From assembly GCA_047633055.1 (NCBI GenBank), contig JBLIEI010000010.1:1-64000 (forward strand): a stretch of 64,000 nucleotides of DNA. Direction: 5' to 3'. This DNA comes from CALJFL01 sp047633055. GTDB taxonomy: Bacteria; Pseudomonadota; Gammaproteobacteria; Pseudomonadales; Halieaceae. The notes beneath the pieces were generated by a model. That model was not told the DNA's origin. It was given only the letters and a program-made list of their open reading frames with translations, and made no database searches. Within the stretch, counting starts at the first letter, position 1, and each line of letters starts with the position of its first letter. The translations under genes were made by a program, and so were the position numbers. Shown in pieces: positions 8,002 through 16,170 of this stretch.

Positions 8002-8421
8002 ATGTCCGAAGGCAACAAGGAACTGCGCAAAGTAGGTCTGAAAGTGACGCTGCCGCGCGTAAAGATCCTACAGATGCTTGCTAGCACCGATGGCGGTTCG
8101 CAGCACATGAGTGCTGAGGACCTTTATCGTGCTCTGATAGAGGCCGGCGAAGATGTAGGCTTGGCGACGGTCTATCGAGTGCTCACCCAGTTTGAAACCG
8201 CTGGTTTGGTAATCCGTCACAACTTTGAAACCGGCCACTCGGTATTTGAGCTGTCTAAAGGCGACCATCATGATCACATGGTGTGCGTGGACAGCAGTGA
8301 AGTGATTGAGTTTACGGATCCGATTATCGAGCAGCGCCAACATGAGATTGCCGAAGAAAATGGCTATGAGCTAGTCGATCACTCGCTAGTGTTGTATGTC
8401 CGTAAGCGGGTCGATAGCTAG
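8002..8421 (+). CDS. fur: Ferric uptake regulator Fur
   Basis: Fur is the iron-responsive repressor that binds Fur boxes with Fe(II). The 139-aa protein aligns along its whole length with Pseudomonas Fur as I know it. It has the winged helix with G-L-K-V-T-L-P-R-V-K-I-L-Q-M-L and V-G-L-A-T-V-Y-R-V-L-T-Q-F, and the metal site G-D-H-H-D-H-M-V-C with E-V-I-E-F. Only one cysteine (H-M-V-C) is visible in the zinc-site region, as in short Pseudomonas-type Fur, so the classical two-CxxC structural site is absent. It diverges from bamE and converges tail-to-tail with recN, the usual gammaproteobacterial arrangement. Confidence 0.97.
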   Translation: MSEGNKELRKVGLKVTLPRVKILQMLASTDGGSQHMSAEDLYRALIEAGEDVGLATVYRVLTQFETAGLVIRHNFETGHSVFELSKGDHHDHMVCVDSSEVIEFTDPIIEQRQHEIAEENGYELVDHSLVLYVRKRVDS

Positions 8422-8428
8422 CCCAGGA

Positions 8429-10087
8429 TCATATACTGGCGTTATCCAGCATTTCTTTGGCATGCGCCAACGATTGCTCGGTAATTTTCAGGCCTCCGAG
8501 CATGCGGGCCAGTTCTTCTATTTTTTCTTTCTCATTCAGATGCGCCATGCGCGTGACTGCAGATTCTTTGCTGCTGGTTTTGGTGACTTGTAAATGTTGC
8601 TGACCCTGTGCGGCCACTTGGGCCAGGTGGGTTACACACAGTATTTGAGCCTCTGCGGCCAGGTCGCGTAATAGTCGCCCGACCACTTCCGCAACGGCAC
8701 CGCCAATGCCCACATCGACCTCGTCAAATACCATACTGGGCAGGATGCCACCGCTGGCGGTCACCACCTGAATGGCCAGGCTGATTCTGGACAGTTCACC
8801 GCCGGAGGCGATTTTGCCTAGTGGTTGGGGGGCTGCACCGGGATTGGTGCTGATCAAAAACTCCACCTCTTCCTGGCCGTGGGGGTGCGGCGCATCGGAG
8901 TCCCGCGTTAACAGCGCGACCTCAAAGCGGCACTGGTCCATCGCCAGAGTGCTGAGGATTACCATGGCCTCTTTGACCAGCTTGTTGCCCGCTTTGCGGC
9001 GTTGTTTGGTTAGTTTGTTGGCATCCTTGGCATAGGCGGTGGCTAACGCTGCTAATTCAACCTGTAGTTCTTCTATTCGCTGGCTACTGTCAGTTAGGCC
9101 CTGCAATTCTTCCTGTACTGAGCGGTAAAGGTCACCCAGTGCCTCCGGCAGTACCCGATGTTTGCGGGCGATGTCGTAGATCAACTCAAGTCGGCGTTCT
9201 ACCTCAGCCAAACGTGCAGGGTTGACTGTCACCGTGTCAACATAGGCCTGGATTTCGAGCCTTGCTTCGCTTAACTGAATAGCGGCGGAATCCAGTAATT
9301 CCAGGGCACTGGTGGTGCCGGCACCGCTGTGCGTTTCTGTGTTCAATAGTTTTAGCGCTTGACGGGTCCCACTTTCCTGAGCGTCGCACAAATCCATAGC
9401 CTGATGGGCAGACTCCAGAATTTCCTCGGCGTTGGTCAAAAGCTTTTGTTTCTGCTCCAACTTTGCCAGTTCATTGTCAGCCAGCGCCAGTTCATCCAGT
9501 TCCTGCACCTGATAGGCCAATAACTGGGCCCGTGAGGTTTGCTCGTCTCTTGATCCGGTCAGCAGGGTCAACTCTCGCTGGCAGCGTAACCAGTCAGAGG
9601 CTGACTGTTCCAGGGTGCGTGCCAGGGGTAGGTGGCCGGCATACACGTCTACCAGTTGTCGTTGCACGGGCTTGCGCAATAGTGATTGGTGAGCGTGTTG
9701 GCTGTGAATATCAATGAGCAGTTCACCGAGCTCCTTGCAATCTTGCAAGGTGGAGGGACTGCCATTGATATAGGCACGTGAGCGGCCCTCGGTGGTGAGA
9801 ACGCGGCGCAAAATACAATCGTTGGAACTGAGTAGGTCTCTACCAGCCAGCCAATCTCTGGCCTGAGGCACATGGCTGATGTCAAAGCTGGCGTTGATCT
9901 CAGCGCGATCGCAACCCGGTCGCACCGCTTTGGGGTCTGCCCGGTCACCCAGACACAGGCCCAGCGCATCGAGCATAATGGACTTGCCGGCACCCGTTTC
10001 ACCGGTAATCACTGTCATGCCCGGGCTAAGTTCCATTTCCAGAGAATCGACGATCGTGTAGTTATTGATACTGATATGGTTAAGCAT
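8429..10087 (-). CDS. recN: DNA repair protein RecN
   Basis: RecN is an SMC-like ATPase that acts early in double-strand break repair. The 552-aa protein has Walker A G-E-T-G-A-G-K-S near residue 30 and a long coiled-coil middle region with many E/Q/L residues. The C-terminal half of the ATPase carries A-S-G-G-E-L-S-R-I-S-L-A (ABC signature) and Walker B M-V-F-D-E-V-D-V-G-I-G-G. Length is normal. The ATG at 10085-10087 gives the canonical M-L-N-H-I-S-I-N-N-Y start. I looked for a LexA box upstream (CTG-N10-CAG) and did not find a convincing one. It diverges from hrcA and converges with fur. Confidence 0.96.
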   Translation of the reverse strand: MLNHISINNYTIVDSLEMELSPGMTVITGETGAGKSIMLDALGLCLGDRADPKAVRPGCDRAEINASFDISHVPQARDWLAGRDLLSSNDCILRRVLTTEGRSRAYINGSPSTLQDCKELGELLIDIHSQHAHQSLLRKPVQRQLVDVYAGHLPLARTLEQSASDWLRCQRELTLLTGSRDEQTSRAQLLAYQVQELDELALADNELAKLEQKQKLLTNAEEILESAHQAMDLCDAQESGTRQALKLLNTETHSGAGTTSALELLDSAAIQLSEARLEIQAYVDTVTVNPARLAEVERRLELIYDIARKHRVLPEALGDLYRSVQEELQGLTDSSQRIEELQVELAALATAYAKDANKLTKQRRKAGNKLVKEAMVILSTLAMDQCRFEVALLTRDSDAPHPHGQEEVEFLISTNPGAAPQPLGKIASGGELSRISLAIQVVTASGGILPSMVFDEVDVGIGGAVAEVVGRLLRDLAAEAQILCVTHLAQVAAQGQQHLQVTKTSSKESAVTRMAHLNEKEKIEELARMLGGLKITEQSLAHAKEMLDNASI

Positions 10088-10227
10088 GGGCAGCCGAGCG
10101 TGTGGTTTCCACTGTTATACCCCAGAAGCCCCGCGGCATAAACATCTGAGCCGATCTTCTCTTCGTTGCTTTGTAATCGACGCTGGCTGTGATAAAACTT
10201 CAGGTAGGCTTAATGGCGATCAAATAG

Positions 10228-11262
10228 ATGGTAAGTGGCAATATTTCAGACCGGGCACAGATTCTACTCAAAGCGTTGGTAGAGCTGCATATCCGCGATG
10301 GCCAACCGGTAGGTTCACGCACGTTGCTCGAGGAGGCGGGGTTACCAGTGAGCGCGGCCACCATTCGGAATGTGATGTCAGATCTTGAAGATCTGGGTTA
10401 CCTGCAGTCCCCTCATAGATCCTCGGGTCGGATACCCACCGCCGCCGGTTATCGGCTGTTTGTCGACACCCTGTTGCAGGTGAGACCGCTGGAGCAGGAA
10501 GCCGTAAGCGCCTTGCGTTCCGAACTTAATCGAGACCGCTCAGCCACTGAGCTCGTGCAATCCGCGTCATCGCTGTTGTCTACCATCACCGCGCAAGCCG
10601 GCCTGGTGACCGTGCCCCGGCAGGAGAGTAATCAGCTGAGGCAGGTAGAGTTTTTACCGCTGTCAGGTGACCGGGTGCTGGTGATACTGGTGCTCAACGA
10701 GCGTGAGGTGCAAAACCGCATCATTCATACCGGTCGCGTGTTTTCCGAGAACGATTTACGTGAAGCGACGCTATTGGTGAATCAGCGTTTCGCCGGTCGG
10801 CCTCTGGATCAGGTGCAGGATCAGATATTGCGTGAAATGCAGGATGCCAGAAGCCAGATCGATACGTATTTGCAGGCGTCCCTGGATCTGGCCAGCAAAG
10901 CCTTGCAACAGGATTCCAGCGAAGATGACTATGTGATGGTGGGTGAATCGCGCCTGGTGGGCGGCGGCACCCCCAAAGATATGCTCAAATTGCGAGAGTT
11001 GTTCGATAGCTTCGAGCAGAAGAAAGACCTGCTTCACCTGCTGGAGCGTAGCTCCCGCGCCGAGGGCATTCAAATATTCATCGGTGAAGAGGCCGGATAT
11101 GAGGTATTTGGCGACTACAGCGTAGTTACTGCCCCCTACAGTGATGGTCTGCAAACTCTGGGCGTACTTGGGGTAATAGGCCCGACCCGCATGGCCTATG
11201 AGCGGGTGATTCCCATTGTGGATGTCACCGCCAGGATGCTGAGCTCCGCTTTGGCCAAATAA
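10228..11262 (+). CDS. hrcA: Heat-inducible transcription repressor HrcA
   Basis: HrcA represses class I heat-shock genes by binding CIRCE and is assisted by GroE. The 344-aa product has the N-terminal winged helix (A-Q-I-L-L-K-A-L-V-E-L-H-I, then G-Q-P-V-G-S-R-T-L) and the recognition segment S-A-A-T-I-R-N-V-M-S-D-L-E-D-L-G. The family landmark S-P-H-R-S-S-G-R-I-P-T follows, then the dimerisation and GAF-like domains. It stands first in the hrcA-grpE-dnaK-dnaJ cluster. No CIRCE inverted repeat is visible upstream of it, grpE or dnaK, so its targets, probably groE, are likely elsewhere. HrcA is absent from many gammaproteobacteria that rely on sigma-32 only. Confidence 0.95.
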   Translation: MVSGNISDRAQILLKALVELHIRDGQPVGSRTLLEEAGLPVSAATIRNVMSDLEDLGYLQSPHRSSGRIPTAAGYRLFVDTLLQVRPLEQEAVSALRSELNRDRSATELVQSASSLLSTITAQAGLVTVPRQESNQLRQVEFLPLSGDRVLVILVLNEREVQNRIIHTGRVFSENDLREATLLVNQRFAGRPLDQVQDQILREMQDARSQIDTYLQASLDLASKALQQDSSEDDYVMVGESRLVGGGTPKDMLKLRELFDSFEQKKDLLHLLERSSRAEGIQIFIGEEAGYEVFGDYSVVTAPYSDGLQTLGVLGVIGPTRMAYERVIPIVDVTARMLSSALAK

Positions 11263-11316
11263 TGCCTTCGAAATAGACACCAGATCCCGATTTGGTTGAA
11301 AAATTGCCAATTTGGG

Positions 11317-11344
11317 CTTGAATTACCCCCCTAAACCCCCATAT
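11317..11344 (+). promoter_or_regulatory. Sigma-32 (heat-shock) type promoter for grpE
   Basis: CTTGAA at 11317-11322 and CCCCATAT at 11337-11344 are 14 nt apart, matching the heat-shock consensus CTTGAA(A) - N11-16 - CCCCATNT closely. It lies 86 bases before the grpE start. Activity is inferred from the match alone. Confidence 0.82.
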
Positions 11345-11430
11345 CCCCACTCTCGACGAAGCCGGATCTGTACCCCCTGGGTGGTGCTGTCCATTTTTCT
11401 GTTAATAACGCCATATTTTGGAGCTGCCAC

Positions 11431-12051
11431 GTGGCCGATCAAGAACAACCGTCAGAACAGCAAGCAGATCAGGACACAGCCGCTCAAGCAGATGCTGATG
11501 CGGGACCCAAAGCAGTGCTTGAGGGAATCCTGGAGGAAGCGGGTGCCGCTGATGAAGCGAATGAAGCGCCCGCAGCAGATTCTACCCCCGAGGAAGTCAT
11601 CGAGCAGCTGCAGGCCGACTTGGCCGAGGCCCAAGATGCTGCACTACGGGCCGCCGCCGATGCCCAGAACGTCAAGCGTCGTGCTGTACAAGACGTAGAG
11701 AAAGCCCGTAAATTTGCCCTGGATCAATTCAGCAAAGACTTGCTGCCGGTGGTCGATAATCTGGAGCGCTCTCTGGCAGCCGCCCCGGATGATAACGAGG
11801 CCGTGAAGCCGATTGCCGAAGGTGTTGAACTCACACTGAAGAGCTTTATCGAGGTCATGAAGAAGAATCGCATTGAGGTGGTAGATCCGGCCGGCGAGCC
11901 CTTTGATCATGAGCTGCACCAGGCCATCAGTATGGTCGAAAATCCTGATGTGGAACCGAATACGGTGCTTGCCGTAATGCAGAAAGGGTACACCCTGAAC
12001 GGTCGCCTGATGCGCCCTGCCATGGTGATGGTGAGTAAGGCTGCAAGTTAA
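11431..12051 (+). CDS. grpE: Nucleotide exchange factor GrpE
   Basis: GrpE is the nucleotide exchange factor for DnaK. The 206-aa protein has an acidic, low-complexity N-terminus and a long coiled coil (I-E-Q-L-Q-A-D-L-A-E-A-Q-D). The family signature follows: A-D-A-Q-N-V-K-R-R, then F-A-L-D-Q-F-S-K-D-L-L-P-V-V-D-N-L-E-R-S, and the C-terminal beta domain with P-F-D-H-E-L-H-Q-A-I-S and L-N-G-R-L-M-R-P-A-M-V-M-V. It starts at GTG 11431, supported by GGAG nine bases upstream. It lies between hrcA and dnaK and has its own sigma-32-type promoter. Confidence 0.96.
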   Translation: MADQEQPSEQQADQDTAAQADADAGPKAVLEGILEEAGAADEANEAPAADSTPEEVIEQLQADLAEAQDAALRAAADAQNVKRRAVQDVEKARKFALDQFSKDLLPVVDNLERSLAAAPDDNEAVKPIAEGVELTLKSFIEVMKKNRIEVVDPAGEPFDHELHQAISMVENPDVEPNTVLAVMQKGYTLNGRLMRPAMVMVSKAAS

Positions 12052-12069
12052 AAATCCGGGTCACAAACC

Positions 12070-12097
12070 CTTGAAATCGGTCTAAACGGGCCAATAT
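12070..12097 (+). promoter_or_regulatory. Sigma-32 type promoter for dnaK
   Basis: A full CTTGAAA at 12070-12076 is followed after 13 nt by GCCAATAT (12090-12097), a two-mismatch version of CCCCATNT. It lies 57 bases before the dnaK ATG, in the grpE-dnaK gap, so dnaK can be heat-induced independently of grpE. Confidence 0.7.
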
Positions 12098-12153
12098 TAA
12101 CAACAACGTAACAAATATAGGCCGCCACTAGCTGGCCAGTGAGGAGCAGACAA

Positions 12154-14091
12154 ATGGGTAAAATTATTGGAATCGACCTGGGAACGACTAATTCCTGTGT
12201 TTCAGTGTTGGAAGGCGGCAAGCCTAGGGTCATCGAGAACTCAGAAGGCGATCGTACGACTCCCTCTATCGTCGGCTACACAGAAGACGGGGAAATCCTG
12301 GTTGGCCAGAGTGCCAAGCGCCAGTCCGTTACTAACCCGGTGAACACTGTGTACGCGGTGAAGCGCCTGATTGGCCGTAAGTTCAAGGACGATGTCGTTC
12401 AGAAAGACATCAAAATGGTGCCCTACAAGATCGTCGAAGCCGACAATGGCGACGCCTGGGTACAGGTCCGGGACGAAAAAATGGCACCGCCTCAGGTGTC
12501 TGCTGAAATACTGCGCAAGATGAAGCGGACAGCCGAGGAGTTTCTGGGCGAGCCTGTTACTGAAGCGGTCATTACGGTTCCTGCCTATTTTAATGATTCC
12601 CAGCGTCAGGCTACCAAAGACGCGGGCAAAATCGCGGGTCTGGACGTTAAGCGCATCATCAACGAGCCAACCGCTGCGGCGCTGGCCTATGGTATGGACA
12701 AAGCCAAGGGCGATCACACAATAGCGGTTTACGATCTGGGTGGTGGTACGTTTGATATTTCGATCATTGAGATTGCTGAAGTCGACGGTGAGCACCAGTT
12801 TGAAGTGTTGTCCACCAACGGCGATACCTTCCTCGGTGGTGAAGATTTCGACATGCGCCTGATCGAATATCTTGCGGCCGAGTTCAAGAAAGAAAGTGGT
12901 ATGGACCTGCACGGCGATCCGCTGGCCCTGCAGCGCCTGAAAGAAGCTGCCGAGAAAGCGAAGATCGAGTTGTCGACCTCGCAGCAGACGGAAATTAACT
13001 TACCTTACATTACTGCCGATGCCTCGGGCCCCAAGCACCTGGTGCTCAAGCTGTCTCGTGCCAAGCTGGAGTCGCTGGTAGAAGATCTGGTGACCCGTTC
13101 CATGGAGCCGGTAAAGCAAGCCATGAAAGATGCGGGTTTGAGCACCAGTGAAATTGACGACGTAATCCTGGTGGGCGGCCAGACCCGTATGCCAATGGTT
13201 CAGAAAGTGGTTGCCGATCACTTTGGTAAAGAGCCACGCAAGGACGTGAATCCAGATGAAGCGGTTGCCATGGGCGCCTCGATTCAAGGTGGGGTGCTGG
13301 CGGGCGACGTGAAAGACGTATTGCTGCTGGACGTGACTCCGCTGACCCTGGGTATTGAGACCATGGGTGGTGTCGCCACATCGCTGATCGACAAGAACAC
13401 CACGATTCCGACGAAGAAGTCGCAGATATTCTCAACCGCTGAAGACAACCAGAGTGCGGTGACCATCCACGTGGTACAGGGCGAGCGTAAGCAAGCCGCC
13501 AGTAATAAGTCACTGGGCCGTTTTGACCTTGCAGACATTCCTGCGTCGCCGCGTGGCATGCCTCAGATCGAAGTAACCTTCGACCTGGATGCCAATGGTA
13601 TTCTGCATGTGGGTGCCAAAGACAAGGCAACGGGCAAGGAGCAGTCTATTCGGATTACCGCCTCCGGTGGCTTGAGCGACGCTGATATCGAAGGCATGGT
13701 TGCCGATGCCGAGGCTAACGCCGACGCTGATGCTGTGTTCGAAGAACTCATCACTGCCCGCAATACCTGCGAAGGTTTGGCGCACGCTGCCAAGAAAACC
13801 TTGGAAGAGGCTGCTGAGCACGCTACTGACGAAGAGAAGGCTGCTATCGAAGCCGCTATCAGCGAAGCTGAAGAAGCCGTCAAAGGCGACGACAAGGAAG
13901 CCATTGAAGCTGCCGCTGCGACGTTGACTGAAGTGACCGGACCGGTTGCTCAAAAGATGTATGCCGCGCAGGCAGCAGAAGCCGAAGGCGCGCAAGCGGA
14001 TGCAGGCGAAGCTGGCAATGATAAGGATGCCGGAGAAGACGTGGTTGACGCCGAGTTCGAAGAAGTCAAAGACGAGAAAAAAGAAGCCTAA
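12154..14091 (+). CDS. dnaK: Molecular chaperone DnaK (Hsp70)
   Basis: DnaK is the central Hsp70 chaperone, driven by DnaJ and GrpE. The 645-aa protein has the ATPase domain (G-I-D-L-G-T-T-N-S-C near residue 6, then Y-D-L-G-G-G-T-F-D and V-G-G-Q-T-R-M-P) and the linker D-V-L-L-L-D-V-T-P-L-T-L-G-I-E. The substrate-binding domain, helical lid and an acidic tail (D-A-E-F-E-E-V-K-D) follow. ATG 12154 follows GAGGAG; the GTG five codons upstream overlaps that ribosome site and is rejected. Length and motifs are complete. A hairpin in the gap to dnaJ may lower DnaJ output. Confidence 0.98.
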   Translation: MGKIIGIDLGTTNSCVSVLEGGKPRVIENSEGDRTTPSIVGYTEDGEILVGQSAKRQSVTNPVNTVYAVKRLIGRKFKDDVVQKDIKMVPYKIVEADNGDAWVQVRDEKMAPPQVSAEILRKMKRTAEEFLGEPVTEAVITVPAYFNDSQRQATKDAGKIAGLDVKRIINEPTAAALAYGMDKAKGDHTIAVYDLGGGTFDISIIEIAEVDGEHQFEVLSTNGDTFLGGEDFDMRLIEYLAAEFKKESGMDLHGDPLALQRLKEAAEKAKIELSTSQQTEINLPYITADASGPKHLVLKLSRAKLESLVEDLVTRSMEPVKQAMKDAGLSTSEIDDVILVGGQTRMPMVQKVVADHFGKEPRKDVNPDEAVAMGASIQGGVLAGDVKDVLLLDVTPLTLGIETMGGVATSLIDKNTTIPTKKSQIFSTAEDNQSAVTIHVVQGERKQAASNKSLGRFDLADIPASPRGMPQIEVTFDLDANGILHVGAKDKATGKEQSIRITASGGLSDADIEGMVADAEANADADAVFEELITARNTCEGLAHAAKKTLEEAAEHATDEEKAAIEAAISEAEEAVKGDDKEAIEAAAATLTEVTGPVAQKMYAAQAAEAEGAQADAGEAGNDKDAGEDVVDAEFEEVKDEKKEA

Positions 14092-14102
14092 ACACTTCTT
14101 TC

Positions 14103-14129
14103 ATCGGGGCGGGCCAGGTTCGCCCCTGA
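14103..14129 (+). terminator. GC-rich hairpin in the dnaK-dnaJ gap (possible attenuator)
   Basis: GGGGCG at 14106-14111 pairs with CGCCCC at 14121-14126 around a 9-nt loop, and flanking TC/GA bases extend the stem with a mismatch. No T-run follows, so it is probably a partial terminator or an mRNA-stabilising end for dnaK rather than a full stop. Confidence 0.4.
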
Positions 14130-14218
14130 TTACAACTACGACCACGCGGGATAGGTGCACAATGCGTCTATTCCGCGTCGTCATATGAGAAATAGCGGAT
14201 TTTTTCGCCAAGCGATCT

Positions 14219-15346
14219 ATGTCAAAACGCGATTATTACGAAGTCCTGGGAGTCGACAGGAACGCAGAGAATAAGGACATCAAAAAGTCTTACCGCCGGG
14301 TGGCGATGAAGTATCACCCGGATCGTAACTCTGACGATCCCAAGTCCGACGATAAATTTAAGGAAGCCACCGAAGCCTACGAAATTCTGATGGACTCGGA
14401 AAAACGCCGTGCCTACGACCAATACGGTCACGCCGGTGTTGACCCGAGCGCCGGTGGTGGCGGTAACGGCAACTTCAGTGATATTTTTGGCGATGTTTTT
14501 GGGGATATCTTCGGTGGAGGCGGCGGCGGTGGAGGCGGCCGCAGTCGTGCCCAGCGCGGTTCTGATCTGCGCTATACATTGGATATCTCTCTGGAACATG
14601 CCGTTAAAGGCACTACCGCTGAAATTAGGGTCCCGAGCCTGACAGCGTGCGATCCCTGCGATGGTTCTGGCGCGAAGAAGGGCAGCTCGCCCGTCACCTG
14701 TAATACCTGTGGTGGTGCCGGCCAGGTGCGGATGCAGCAAGGCTTCTTTCAGGTCCAGCAAACCTGTCCGGCTTGCCGCGGTCGCGGCAAGTCCATAAGC
14801 GATCCTTGTCCTAGCTGTCACGGCCAGGGCCGGGTCGAGAAAACCAAGACCTTGTCAGTGAAAGTTCCCCCTGGTGTTGATACCGGTGACCGTATTCGAC
14901 TGTCGGGTGAGGGCGAAGCGGGTCCGGAAGGTGGACCCAATGGCGATTTATTCGTACAGATGTCGGTGAAGCAACACCCGATCTTCGAACGCGATGGCAA
15001 AAACCTGTATTGTGAAGTCCCTATCACTTTTGTTGACGCGGCAATTGGCGGCGAATTGGAAGTGCCCACCTTGGACGGACGGGTAAAATTGAAGATACCT
15101 GCGGAAACACAAACCGGTAAACTGTTTCGCCTGCGTGGCAAAGGCGTTAAGCCTGTGCGCGGAGGGGGTGTGGGTGACCTGCTGTGTCGGGCTGTTGTTG
15201 AAACGCCCGTAAACCTGAAGAAGCAGCAAAAAGAAATGCTGCGTGAATTTCAGGAAAGCCTGGGTGAGGGTGGGAAGTCACAGTCTCCCCGGCAAACCAG
15301 CTGGTTTGAGGGTGTGAAGAGCTTTTTCGACGACATGAAAATATGA
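14219..15346 (+). CDS. dnaJ: Chaperone protein DnaJ (Hsp40)
   Basis: DnaJ delivers substrates to DnaK and stimulates its ATPase. The 375-aa protein is a full type I Hsp40. It has a J domain with H-P-D at residues 33-35, a Gly/Phe-rich linker with runs of glycine, and four zinc-binding CxxCxGxG repeats (C-D-P-C-D-G-S-G, C-N-T-C-G-G-A-G, C-P-A-C-R-G-R-G, C-P-S-C-H-G-Q-G). The C-terminal substrate-binding domains follow. The start ATG 14219 has only a weak ribosome site. The stop overlaps the dapB start by four bases (ATGA), implying translational coupling. Confidence 0.98.
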   Translation: MSKRDYYEVLGVDRNAENKDIKKSYRRVAMKYHPDRNSDDPKSDDKFKEATEAYEILMDSEKRRAYDQYGHAGVDPSAGGGGNGNFSDIFGDVFGDIFGGGGGGGGGRSRAQRGSDLRYTLDISLEHAVKGTTAEIRVPSLTACDPCDGSGAKKGSSPVTCNTCGGAGQVRMQQGFFQVQQTCPACRGRGKSISDPCPSCHGQGRVEKTKTLSVKVPPGVDTGDRIRLSGEGEAGPEGGPNGDLFVQMSVKQHPIFERDGKNLYCEVPITFVDAAIGGELEVPTLDGRVKLKIPAETQTGKLFRLRGKGVKPVRGGGVGDLLCRAVVETPVNLKKQQKEMLREFQESLGEGGKSQSPRQTSWFEGVKSFFDDMKI

Positions 15347-16149
15347 CAATACGGATAGGAATTACCGGCGCTGCCGGGCGCATGGGGCGCATTTTGATAG
15401 AGGCCATTGCCCTGTCAGGAGACGACGTGCAACTGACTGCTGCGATCGAACACCCGGGCAGTTCGCTGTTGGGCGCGGATGCAGGCGAAGTCGCAGGGCA
15501 GGGTAAAAACGGCGTCGCCATTGTTAGTGACTTGGCGGGAGTTATTAACGACCTCGATGTGCTTATCGATTTTACCATCCCGACTGCCACGGTCGCCAAC
15601 GTGGCGGTCTGCGCTGAGCATGGCAAAGCTATTGTCATTGGCACCACCGGCTTCAGCGACCCGCAACAGGCGCAATTAGACAGCGCCGCTGGCCAGATAG
15701 CAGTGTGCAAGGCCACTAATTTCAGCACCGGTGTCAATCTTTGCTTCAAATTACTCGACATGGCCGCCAAGGTACTCGGCGACGATGTCGATATCGAAAT
15801 TACCGAGTCTCATCATCGTCATAAAATCGACGCCCCCTCCGGCACCGCCCTGAGCATGGGTAAAGTGGTGGCAGACGCTCTGGGACGAGACCTGAAAGAA
15901 GTCGCAGTGTATGGCCGTGAGGGCCAGACCGGGGCCAGAGATCGCAATACTATCGGCTTCGCTACCGTGCGAGCTGGCGATATCGTCGGCGAACATACGG
16001 TGATGTTTGCGGCGGATGGCGAGCGTGTCGAAATTACCCACAAAGCGTCAAGTCGGATGTCCTTTGGCCGCGGCGCAGTCAGGGCCGCGGGATGGCTTGC
16101 CGGGCAGGATAACGGAATGTATGACATGCAGGATGTGTTGGGGCTTTAG
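15343..16149 (+). CDS. dapB: 4-hydroxy-tetrahydrodipicolinate reductase DapB
   Basis: DapB reduces 4-hydroxy-tetrahydrodipicolinate with NAD(P)H in lysine and diaminopimelate synthesis. The 268-aa cytosolic enzyme has the Rossmann motif G-I-T-G-A-A-G-R-M-G at the N-terminus. G-T-T-G-F and the catalytic stretch E-S-H-H-R-H-K-I-D-A-P-S-G-T-A hold the catalytic His and Lys. Length is normal. The ATG overlaps the dnaJ stop, the usual dnaJ-dapB linkage in gammaproteobacteria, though here the next gene is cnoX rather than carA. Confidence 0.97.
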   Translation: MTIRIGITGAAGRMGRILIEAIALSGDDVQLTAAIEHPGSSLLGADAGEVAGQGKNGVAIVSDLAGVINDLDVLIDFTIPTATVANVAVCAEHGKAIVIGTTGFSDPQQAQLDSAAGQIAVCKATNFSTGVNLCFKLLDMAAKVLGDDVDIEITESHHRHKIDAPSGTALSMGKVVADALGRDLKEVAVYGREGQTGARDRNTIGFATVRAGDIVGEHTVMFAADGERVEITHKASSRMSFGRGAVRAAGWLAGQDNGMYDMQDVLGL

Positions 16150-16170
16150 TGCCCTGTAAGGAGACCCACG

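Noticed and set aside
10088..10227. LexA (SOS) box before recN
   Set aside because: The closest pattern, CTG-N8-CAG near 10109, has the wrong spacing for CTG-N10-CAG.
10088..12153. CIRCE element for HrcA
   Set aside because: No TTAGCACTC-N9-GAGTGCTAA inverted repeat was seen before hrcA, grpE or dnaK. A lone TTAGCACT near 4476 has no partner half.
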